From: an uncultured Collinsella sp.
GTDB taxonomy: Bacteria; Actinomycetota; Coriobacteriia; Coriobacteriales; Coriobacteriaceae
DNA length: 13,701 nucleotides
Direction: 5' to 3'
Assembly: GCA_900757505.1 (NCBI GenBank)
Contig: CAAEOE010000010.1
Coordinates: forward strand, 1-13,701
Shown here one piece after another: positions 7,289 to 13,659 of this stretch; the first letter of the stretch is position 1, and each line of letters opens with the position of its first letter. The notes under the pieces were generated by a model, which made no database searches, was not told where the DNA came from, and saw only the letters and a program-made list of their open reading frames with translations. A program made the translations under genes and the position numbers.

Positions 7289-7667
7289 GATGACTTTGAG
7301 TCTTGGTGAGGGATGCGCTTTGGTGAGCGACTTTTTCCTTTCATATGAGTATGCAACAAATGCGGTATATGGGTGGGGTCGAAATTTGTGACCGGCATGC
7401 GCATCTGCCGTCTACCGAGAAAATCAAATACTTCTTGACTTTTGAAATCGAGGGTAAAATCGCAGGATTCATTTTTAGTTAAACGCATAACTAAATAGCG
7501 TAACCAACGCTCTGACCTGCGCGTTTACCGAAATAAACTGGCATTAAGAAAAACGAGCACCTATATTGGTCTTGTCGAAAAGACAGCAAGTCCAAACGGC
7601 AGGGGATGCTCCGGAGGCCTCCGCAAACGGTGTCTTGCGCACGCAACTCTATGAAAAGAGGGAAGCA
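7289..7667. promoter_or_regulatory. Divergent control region between the lacI-type gene and the PTS operon
   Basis: This region of about 400 bp is AT-richer than its surroundings. For the plus strand two promoter candidates are visible. One is TAAAAT (7455-7460) with TTCTTG at 17 bp (the better -35 hexamer TTGACT, 7435-7440, gives only 14 bp). The other is CTGGCA (7538-7543) with TATATT (7562-7567) at 18 bp. The dyad at 7474-7495 lies just after the first -10 box. Other small dyads are CGGCA/TGCCG (7393-7397 and 7406-7410) around ATGCGCAT, and the perfect 12-bp palindrome CGGAGGCCTCCG (7612-7623) in the EIIBC leader. No confident minus-strand promoter or coding gene was found. Confidence 0.5.
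7474..7495. promoter_or_regulatory. Candidate LacI-family operator
   Basis: TTTAGTTA (7474-7481) and TAACTAAA (7488-7495) form perfect 8-bp arms around AACGCA. The 22-bp dyad is centred on CG (7484-7485) and 18 of 22 positions are symmetric. A CG-centred dyad is typical of LacI-family operators, and the position just downstream of the -10 candidate TAAAAT would block transcription. The link to the adjacent regulator is inferred from position and symmetry only. Confidence 0.6.
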
Positions 7668-9140
7668 ATGAAGATCGTAGGCGTTGCCGCCTGTACCGTG
7701 GGTATCGCCCACACGTATATGGCCCAGAAGGCGATTCAGGATGAATGCGCCGCCCGTGGCATCGAGTGCAAGGTCGAGGCTCAGGGTGGCCTGGGTATCG
7801 AGAATGAGCTCACGCAGGAAGACGTGGACTCCGCCGACCTGGTCCTGGAGTCCGTCGACGTGGGTGTCGAGAATGAGGACCGTTTTGAGCAGAAGATGGC
7901 CGAGGGCAAGTTCCTCAAGGTCGGTACCTCGGATGTAATCGCCGATCCGGTGAAGATCATTGACCAGGCCGTTGAGATCATCAAGGCGACGGGTGGCGCC
8001 GTTGACGCGCCCAAGGCCGAGGCCAAGGCAGAGAAGAAGGCCGTCTCCGCTGCCCCGCAGGCCCCGACACCGGCGTCCAAGCAGTCCATCTTTGCCGATC
8101 CTGGCAAGACGCTGCTCAATGCATTCAATACCGGCGTTTCCTATTTTATCCCCATCGTCGTTATCGGTGGCGTGTTCCTCGCCTTCTCGTTGGCATCCGG
8201 TACTGCCGGTGCTAGCGGCATGGAGGTCACCAACCCGTTGATGGTGAGCCTTAACACCATCGGCATGGCCGGCATCTCTATGATGATTCCGGTGCTTGCG
8301 GCATACATCGCTTACTCGATGGCCGGCAAGCCCGCACTTGCCCCTGGCTTCGTCCTGGGCTACTTGGTCAACAACGCCGTCGTCACCCCGAGCGGCAACA
8401 GTGTTTCGACTGGCTTCTTGGGTGCCATGATCATGGCTGTCATCTGCGGTTACTTTGTCCGCTGGATGAAGACCTGGAAGGTCAACAACACCATCCAGAC
8501 CATCATGCCGATCCTGATCATCCCGATTCTGACCTCGCTCGTCCTTGGCATGGCATACATTTACATCCTGGCCACGCCGCTTGGCTTTGTGATGGATTGG
8601 CTCACCAGCGTGCTCGGTAGCCTGCAGGGCGGCTCCGCCGTCGTCCTGGGCCTGGTCATTGGTGTTATGACCGCCTTCGATATGGGTGGCCCCATCAACA
8701 AGACCGCTTCGACCTTTACCATGGCCATCATGGCCTCCGGCATCTACGGCCCCAACGGTATGTTCCGCGTCGCCGTCGCCATTCCCCCGATTGCTTGCGG
8801 CCTTGCTGCGCTCATCGCCAAGAACAAGTTCGATGACGCCGACCGTCAGATGGGCATCTCCGCACTGTTCATGGGCTGCATCGGTATTACCGAGGGCGCT
8901 ATCCCCTTCGCGGTCAAGGACCTCGGCCACACCCTTCCCGGCATCTGCATCGGCTCTGCCGTGGGCGCTGCTCTCGCCGCCTTCCAGGGTATCGACTGCT
9001 ACGTCCCGCACGGTGGCTTTATCGTCGCCCTTGCTACCAACAACGTCGCGCTGTTCTGCCTGGACATCGTGATTGGCTCTGTGGTCGCCGCTGCAATCCT
9101 GATTGCCATGAAGCCCACGCTCGATAAGCAGGCCAAGTAA
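7668..9140 (+). CDS. PTS fructose-type transporter, fused EIIB-EIIC
   Basis: This is the membrane permease that phosphorylates its sugar during uptake, 490 aa. ATG 7668 follows GAGGGAAG (7658-7665). The fructose-family EIIB domain (about 1-100) begins MKIVGVAACTVGIAHTYMA; Cys9 is the phosphorylation site. An Ala/Lys/Pro-rich linker (about 103-145) leads to EIIC, with many membrane segments. EIIC keeps the family motifs FDMGGPINKTAS (337-348) and GITEGAIPFA with conserved Glu409. There is no EIIA domain in this protein; a separate EIIA gene closes the operon. Fructose-family EIIC proteins take fructose, mannitol, tagatose and other ketoses or polyols. The company of transaldolase and transketolase argues for something other than a simple FruK route. 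It is the first gene of the operon. Confidence 0.94.
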   Translation: MKIVGVAACTVGIAHTYMAQKAIQDECAARGIECKVEAQGGLGIENELTQEDVDSADLVLESVDVGVENEDRFEQKMAEGKFLKVGTSDVIADPVKIIDQAVEIIKATGGAVDAPKAEAKAEKKAVSAAPQAPTPASKQSIFADPGKTLLNAFNTGVSYFIPIVVIGGVFLAFSLASGTAGASGMEVTNPLMVSLNTIGMAGISMMIPVLAAYIAYSMAGKPALAPGFVLGYLVNNAVVTPSGNSVSTGFLGAMIMAVICGYFVRWMKTWKVNNTIQTIMPILIIPILTSLVLGMAYIYILATPLGFVMDWLTSVLGSLQGGSAVVLGLVIGVMTAFDMGGPINKTASTFTMAIMASGIYGPNGMFRVAVAIPPIACGLAALIAKNKFDDADRQMGISALFMGCIGITEGAIPFAVKDLGHTLPGICIGSAVGAALAAFQGIDCYVPHGGFIVALATNNVALFCLDIVIGSVVAAAILIAMKPTLDKQAK

Positions 9141-9154
9141 ACCTTTAAGGACTC

Positions 9155-9214
9155 CGGTTGTGCGGAGGGATGGATTTGACTCCGCACAACCGCCCCTACA
9201 CAACAAAATCCATC
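9155..9214 (+). ncRNA. Intercistronic RNA structure, possible H-type pseudoknot
   Basis: The 144-nt gap between EIIBC and the GatZ-family gene starts with a perfect 13-bp hairpin, CGGTTGTGCGGAG (9155-9167) with CTCCGCACAACCG (9180-9192). Its 12-nt loop contains GATGGATTT (9169-9177), a perfect 9-nt complement of AAATCCATC (9206-9214) downstream. The two helices have the topology of an H-type pseudoknot, or could alternate. No T-tract follows, so this is not a simple terminator. Further short dyads are CTGGGTCCCAG (9235-9245) and TTTTGTCAAAA (9251-9261), before the ribosome binding site AAGGAG (9273-9278). Confidence 0.5.
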
Positions 9215-9284
9215 TGCACTGATAGGGCCCGCATCTGGGTCCCAGGGAACTTTTGTCAAAAATCCTCTGGAGAAGGAGAACAAA

Positions 9285-10553
9285 ATGTCCAACCTCACCA
9301 TCCGCCAGGCCGTTCAGGGCATGCTCAAGCTGCAGGATAGCGGCGATCACGCAACCATGGTCGGCATTGGCCCCATGAGCCCCAACCTGATTCAGGCCGT
9401 GTTCGAGCTTGCCAAGGACGAGGATTTCCCGCCCATGTTTATCGCCAGCCGCAACCAGGTCGATATGGACGAGATGGGCGCCGGTTACGTCAACGGTTGG
9501 GACCAGACGCGCTTTGCCGCCGACATCAAGAAGGTTGCCGACGAGGTGGGCTACACCGGCCCGTACTACCTGTGCCGCGATCACGGCGGTCCGTGGCAGC
9601 GCGACGAGGAGCGTAACGCCCACCTGCCCGAGGACGAGGCCATGGAGCTCGCCCGCAAGTCCTTCGTCGCCGACATGGAGGCAGGCTTTGACCTGCTGAT
9701 GGTCGACCCCACCAAGGACCCCTATCAGATCGGCAAGGTTATTCCGCTCGACGTGGTGCTTCGCCGCACGATTGATCTTATCGACTACCTTGAGCAGTAC
9801 CGTCGCGAGCATAACCTTCCCGAGGTCGCCTATGAGGTCGGTACCGAGGAGACCAATGGCGGCTTGACCTCTACCGATAAGTACGAGGAGTTCATTTCTC
9901 AGCTGCAGCCCGAGCTCGAGAAGCGTGGCTGCCCCATGCCCACCTTTATCGTCGGCCAGACCGGTACGCTCACCCGTTGGACCGAGCAGGTCGGCCATTA
10001 CAACTTTAAGAATGCCCGCGAGCTCGCCGACATGGCCAAGCGCTACGGCGTGGGCCTGAAGGAGCACAACGCCGACTACCTGGATGACGCGACGCTGCTC
10101 GAGCACATCCCTGCTCACGTGACCGCCTCCAACGTTGCTCCGCAGTATGGCACCGAGGAGACCCGCGCTTACCTCAAACTCTGCGCTACCGAGCAGATTC
10201 TGGTCGACAACGGCCTGTGCGACGATCCCTCCGACCTGTATCACACGCTGCTGGTCAAGGCCATCAAGACCGAGCGTTGGCGCAAGTGGATGACCGGCGA
10301 CGACGTCAACCTGCAGGTTGACGACATCCTGGCCGACGACGAGCTCAGCCTGAAGATTCTGGATGTCTCCGGCCACTACGCGTTCAACGATCCCGAGGTT
10401 AAGGAGCAGGTCGAGAAGCTCTACCGCAACCTCGCCGCCCAAGACATCGACGGCAAGCGCTTTGTGATCGAGCACATCAAGCGCCCGATCAAGCAGTACG
10501 TCGTCGGTCTTAACCTCAAGGGCGTCACGAGCCGCATCGAAAAGGCTCTCTAA
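9285..10553 (+). CDS. GatZ/KbaZ-family protein (class II tagatose-bisphosphate aldolase non-catalytic subunit family)
   Basis: A TIM-barrel sugar-phosphate protein of 422 aa, matching the length of E. coli GatZ/KbaZ. ATG 9285 has AAGGAG at 6 nt. From memory of GatZ, the family landmarks align in order: RNQV (56-59), RDHGGPWQ (98-105; GatZ has GDHLGP), DPTKDP, VGTEET (185-190), the VGQTGT stretch followed by HYN, and EHNADY (260-265; GatZ EAHSTDY). GatZ stabilises the catalytic GatY subunit, but no gatY-like gene is present here. Some members of this family have been reported to act alone as fructose/tagatose-6-phosphate 4-epimerases. A catalytic role on the PTS-derived sugar phosphate is therefore plausible, with the Asp99, His100, Glu188, His261 and Asp264 cluster as candidate active-site residues (inference). 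It is second in the operon and followed by a terminator. Confidence 0.82.
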   Translation: MSNLTIRQAVQGMLKLQDSGDHATMVGIGPMSPNLIQAVFELAKDEDFPPMFIASRNQVDMDEMGAGYVNGWDQTRFAADIKKVADEVGYTGPYYLCRDHGGPWQRDEERNAHLPEDEAMELARKSFVADMEAGFDLLMVDPTKDPYQIGKVIPLDVVLRRTIDLIDYLEQYRREHNLPEVAYEVGTEETNGGLTSTDKYEEFISQLQPELEKRGCPMPTFIVGQTGTLTRWTEQVGHYNFKNARELADMAKRYGVGLKEHNADYLDDATLLEHIPAHVTASNVAPQYGTEETRAYLKLCATEQILVDNGLCDDPSDLYHTLLVKAIKTERWRKWMTGDDVNLQVDDILADDELSLKILDVSGHYAFNDPEVKEQVEKLYRNLAAQDIDGKRFVIEHIKRPIKQYVVGLNLKGVTSRIEKAL

Positions 10554-10572
10554 GTAGCTTTTCCTACACGAC

Positions 10573-10646
10573 GCCGGGTCCGGGGCATGTCCCAGCTGCG
10601 GGCCCGGCACATAGGACAAAGGGACATCCCCTTTGTCCTATTTTTT
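10573..10646 (+). terminator. Intrinsic terminator inside the operon, preceded by a GC-rich stem
   Basis: A perfect 13-bp stem, ATAGGACAAAGGG (10611-10623) with CCCTTTGTCCTAT (10629-10641), has a 5-nt loop and runs into TTTTTT (10641-10646). Just upstream, GCCGGG and CCCGGC flank an inner GGG/CCC stem (about 10573-10608). The downstream transaldolase starts 33 nt after the T-tract, with no obvious new promoter in between. Partial read-through, or antitermination, is the likely mode. Confidence 0.88.
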
Positions 10647-10678
10647 GAGTTTTGGATTCCTTAGAAGGAGTTTGCACC

Positions 10679-11362
10679 ATGAAGTTCTTTATCGATACCG
10701 CCAACCTTGACGAGATCGCCGAGGCCAAGAGCTGGGGCTGCCTGGCCGGTGTTACCACCAATCCGTCCCTGTATGCCAAGACCGGCGGTAAGCTCGCCGA
10801 CTTTGAGCCCCATATGCTCAAGATTGCCGAGCTCTGCGAGGGTCTGCCCGTGTCTGCCGAGTCTACCGCCACCACGGCCGAGGGCATGATCGAGGAGGGC
10901 AAGCGCCTTGCCGCTCTGGCTCCCAACATCGTGGTTAAGCTTCCCGTGTGCGAGGCCGGCCTCGCCGCCTGCCGCGCGTTGGCCGATGCAGGCGTGCGCG
11001 TCAACATGACGCTTGTCTTCTCGCCGACGCAGGCCCTCATGGCCGCCAATGCCGGTGCCCGCTACATCAGCCCGTTTGTGGGACGCTTCGACGACATCGC
11101 CGAGGACGGTATCTCGCAGCTCGACAACGTTGTGACCTGCATCAAGAACTATGACTGGACCGGCAAGAACGTCGACGACACCGTCGAGATCATCACCGCT
11201 TCGGTCCGCACGCCCAACCACGTGACCCAGGCGGCTCTTCTTGGTGCCGACATCGCGACCGTGCCCATGGCCGCTCTCAAGAAGTGCCTGCATCACCCGC
11301 TGACCGACCAGGGCCTCGCCTCTTTTGAGGCTGACTGGAAAAAGGTCGTCGCTCAGGCTTAA
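10679..11362 (+). CDS. tal: Transaldolase, TalC/FSA-like subfamily
   Basis: A small class I aldolase-fold enzyme, 227 aa, of the type that transfers a dihydroxyacetone unit between ketose and aldose phosphates. ATG 10679 follows AGAAGGAG (10663-10670). Family motifs are FFIDTANLDEI, GVTTNPSL, NIVVKLPV with Schiff-base Lys87, VNMTLVFSPTQAL and SPFVGRFDD. Two residues that separate true transaldolases from fructose-6-phosphate aldolase point to transaldolase: Glu61 where FSA has Gln59, and Phe133 where FSA has Tyr131. It lies in the non-oxidative pentose phosphate pathway together with the transketolase encoded just downstream. Having a private copy in a PTS operon suggests the imported sugar is processed through this pathway. 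Confidence 0.92.
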   Translation: MKFFIDTANLDEIAEAKSWGCLAGVTTNPSLYAKTGGKLADFEPHMLKIAELCEGLPVSAESTATTAEGMIEEGKRLAALAPNIVVKLPVCEAGLAACRALADAGVRVNMTLVFSPTQALMAANAGARYISPFVGRFDDIAEDGISQLDNVVTCIKNYDWTGKNVDDTVEIITASVRTPNHVTQAALLGADIATVPMAALKKCLHHPLTDQGLASFEADWKKVVAQA

Positions 11363-11373
11363 CGAGTGGATTG

Positions 11374-11402
11374 CCCCGGCATCGCGCCATCCGGTGCCGG
11401 GG
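11374..11402 (+). other. Intercistronic GC-rich hairpin between transaldolase and transketolase genes
   Basis: CCCCGGCA (11374-11381) pairs perfectly with TGCCGGGG (11395-11402) around a 13-nt loop, and TTGTTCTC follows. The T-tract is too poor for an efficient terminator. It may act as a weak attenuator or protect the 3' end of the upstream message. It lies 24 nt before the transketolase start. Confidence 0.6.
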
Positions 11403-11425
11403 TTGTTCTCAAGAGAGGAATTCGT

Positions 11426-12256
11426 ATGACCAACCAGGAGCTGGCGAAGGTCGCCAATGAGGTCAGGAAGGGTGTCGTGACTGCGGTTCACGCGGCCAAG
11501 TCGGGACATCCGGGTGGATCGCTCGGTGCAGCCGACATCATGACGTATCTGTACTTTGAGGAAATGAATATCGATCCTGCCGACCCTCACAAGGCCGATC
11601 GCGACCGCTTTGTGCTCTCCAAGGGTCACGCGGCGCCGGGCCTGTATTCGGTGTTGGCAAATCGTGGCTATTATCCCGTCGAAGAGCTCGAGACGCTCCG
11701 CCATATTGGCAGCCGACTGCAGGGCCATCCCAACATGAACGACACCCCGGGTGTTGATATGTCCACCGGATCGCTCGGTCAGGGCATCTCTGCTGCAGTT
11801 GGAATGGCGCTTGCCGCTAAGCACTGGGGCGACAGCTACCGTGTCTACACGTTGCTGGGCGACGGCGAGTGCGAGGAAGGCCAGGTGTGGGAGGCGGCCA
11901 TGTTTGCCGGCAACCATGCACTCGACAATCTTGTTGCCGTCGTCGACCACAATGGCTTGCAGATTGACGGCAGCATCGATGAGGTTAACTCGGCTATGCC
12001 GCTTGCCGACAAGTTCCGCGCCTTTAAGTGGCATGTGATAGAGCTCGCCGATGGCAATGACATGGCGCAGATTGAGGCGGCTTTCGCCGAGGCTCGCGAG
12101 GTGACCGGCGCGCCCGTCGCTATCATCGCCGAGACGGTGAAGGGCAAGGGCGTCTCCTTTATGGAAAACCAGGTGGGCTGGCACGGCAAGGCGCCCAACG
12201 ATGAACAGTTTGAGCAGGCCATGGCCGAGCTTGCAGCAGCAGGGGAGGAGCTCTAA
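11426..12256 (+). CDS. Transketolase, N-terminal (ThDP-binding) subunit
   Basis: The N-terminal half of a split transketolase, 276 aa. ATG 11426 follows GAGAGGAA. It carries the pyrophosphate/Mg-binding part of thiamine diphosphate binding: the GDGE motif (145-148) through Asn176 (VVDHNG). It also has conserved substrate-side motifs KSGHPGGSLG, LSKGHAAPGLY, GHPNMNDTPGVDMSTGSLGQG and ETVKGKGVSFMEN. The partner gene overlaps it by 1 bp, so the two are made together as an alpha2-beta2-type enzyme. It transfers a two-carbon ketol unit between sugar phosphates. Split transketolases also occur in specialised routes (for example apulose-4-phosphate and sulfofructose transketolases), so the donor here need not be xylulose 5-phosphate. 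Confidence 0.95.
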   Translation: MTNQELAKVANEVRKGVVTAVHAAKSGHPGGSLGAADIMTYLYFEEMNIDPADPHKADRDRFVLSKGHAAPGLYSVLANRGYYPVEELETLRHIGSRLQGHPNMNDTPGVDMSTGSLGQGISAAVGMALAAKHWGDSYRVYTLLGDGECEEGQVWEAAMFAGNHALDNLVAVVDHNGLQIDGSIDEVNSAMPLADKFRAFKWHVIELADGNDMAQIEAAFAEAREVTGAPVAIIAETVKGKGVSFMENQVGWHGKAPNDEQFEQAMAELAAAGEEL

Positions 12257-13194
12257 TGGCAGACGTCAAGAAGGTCGCCACGCGCGTTAGCTACGGCGAG
12301 GCACTTGTCGAGCTGGGCAATGAGCGCGATGACTTTGTAGTGCTCGATGCCGACCTGGCCGCCGCCACACAGACCGGTAAGTTTAAGGCCGCTCACCCTG
12401 AGCGCTTCTACGACGCCGGCATTGCCGAGAGCAACTTGATGGGGCTTGCCGCCGGCATTGCGACCACGGGTCGCGTCGCCTTTGCGAGCACCTTTGCCAT
12501 GTTCGCCGCCGGTCGTGCGTATGAGCAAGTGCGTAACTCCATCGGCTATCCGCACCTCAACGTCAAAATTGGCGCTACGCATGCGGGCATCTCGGTCGGT
12601 GAAGACGGCGCTACGCATCAGTGCTGCGAGGATATCGCGCTCATGCGCACGATTCCGGGCATGACGGTGATCGTCCCCGCCGATGACATCGAGGCTCGCG
12701 CTTGCGTGCGCGCCGCCTATGAGTTTGAGGGACCGGTCTACATGCGCTTCGGCCGCCTGGCAACACCGGTTATCAACGACCGCGAGGACTATGAGTTCAA
12801 GATTGGTCGCGGCGTGGTCGTGCGCGAGGGGTCCGATGTGACCATCGTCGCTTGTGGCCTCATGGTCGCCGAGGCGCTTGAGGCTGCCGAGGCGCTCGCT
12901 GCCGATGGTATCGACGCCGAGGTCATCAACATGCATACGATCAAACCGCTCGATGAGCGCCTGGTGGTTGCCAGCGCCAAGAAGACTGGTCGCGTGGTCA
13001 CCGCCGAGGAGCATTCGATTATCGGCGGTCTTGGCGAGGCCGTGGCCTCGGTGCTCGCGGAACAGCATCCGGTGCCGATGCGACGCGTCGGCGTGCGCGA
13101 TGTATATGGCGAGTCCGGCCCTGCGGTCGATTTGCTGCACAAGTACGGTTTGGACGCCGACGGCATCGAAGCCGCGGTCAGGTCCGTGTTGTAA
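12256..13194 (+). CDS. Transketolase, C-terminal (pyrimidine-binding) subunit
   Basis: The C-terminal half of the split transketolase, 312 aa. Its ATG 12256 shares one base with the stop of the N subunit and is preceded by a strong GGGGAGGAG (12242-12250). The pyrimidine domain contains GIAESNLMGLAAGIA with Glu58, the residue expected to activate the thiamine aminopyrimidine ring. The motifs GATHAGISVGEDGATHQ, MTVIVPAD and VYMRFGR follow. The C-terminal Rossmann-like domain has VTIVACGLMVAEALEA, HTIKPLD and TAEEHSIIGGLG. Together the two subunits total 588 aa, somewhat shorter than one-chain transketolases of about 660 aa. This is the same form as other actinomycete and firmicute split enzymes. 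Confidence 0.95.
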   Translation: MADVKKVATRVSYGEALVELGNERDDFVVLDADLAAATQTGKFKAAHPERFYDAGIAESNLMGLAAGIATTGRVAFASTFAMFAAGRAYEQVRNSIGYPHLNVKIGATHAGISVGEDGATHQCCEDIALMRTIPGMTVIVPADDIEARACVRAAYEFEGPVYMRFGRLATPVINDREDYEFKIGRGVVVREGSDVTIVACGLMVAEALEAAEALAADGIDAEVINMHTIKPLDERLVVASAKKTGRVVTAEEHSIIGGLGEAVASVLAEQHPVPMRRVGVRDVYGESGPAVDLLHKYGLDADGIEAAVRSVL

Positions 13195-13206
13195 GGAAGG
13201 TTTTCC

Positions 13207-13659
13207 ATGGGGTTTGTATCTGCCAACCAAGTGACGATTGGCTACGCCGCCGCCTCGCGCGAGGACGCGCTGCATTATCTGTCCGAGCAGGCTGTTGAGC
13301 TTGGTTTTGCCGATGACGCATCTGCTGTAGAGGCGGCTTTTATTGCTCGCGAAAACGAGGCCGAGACTGGCCTCGTCGCCGGTTTTGCCGTTCCGCATGC
13401 CAAGAGCGATGCGATCCATACGCCGGGCGTGGCCGTGCTCAAGCTGTCCGAGCCTGTTGAGTGGCCGAGCTTTGATGGCGTGCCCGTCGATGTGGCACTC
13501 GCGCTGTACGTGCCCGCCGGCGAAGCGGGAACCACGCACCTGCGTCTGCTCTCCAAGGCTGCCGTGATGCTGATGGATGCCGGCTTCCGTGACAAGGTGC
13601 GCGAAAGCACCGATCCTGTCGAGATTGCCGAGCTCATCAACGCCGGGCTCGAGGGTTAG
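13207..13659 (+). CDS. PTS fructose-type EIIA component
   Basis: A cytoplasmic phosphocarrier of 150 aa, the usual size for a stand-alone fructose/mannitol-family EIIA. ATG 13207 follows AAGGAAGG (13193-13200), which overlaps the stop of the transketolase C gene, so the two are tightly coupled. The phosphorylation site is His64 in GFAVPHAKSDAI, preceded by the typical ARENEAETGLVAG stretch. It takes phosphate from HPr and hands it to Cys9 of the EIIB domain encoded by the first gene, completing the transporter. The operon thus begins and ends with transport functions. Confidence 0.94.
   Translation: MGFVSANQVTIGYAAASREDALHYLSEQAVELGFADDASAVEAAFIARENEAETGLVAGFAVPHAKSDAIHTPGVAVLKLSEPVEWPSFDGVPVDVALALYVPAGEAGTTHLRLLSKAAVMLMDAGFRDKVRESTDPVEIAELINAGLEG

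Noticed and set aside
9141..9284. Reading the EIIBC-GatZ gap as a terminator
   Set aside because: The 13-bp stem is followed by CCCCTACACAAC and not by T residues.
7491..10619. Minus-strand open frame of over 1000 codons opposite EIIBC and the GatZ-family gene
   Set aside because: It is a shadow of strongly recognised plus-strand genes; its composition is low-complexity and it has no ribosome binding site at its start.
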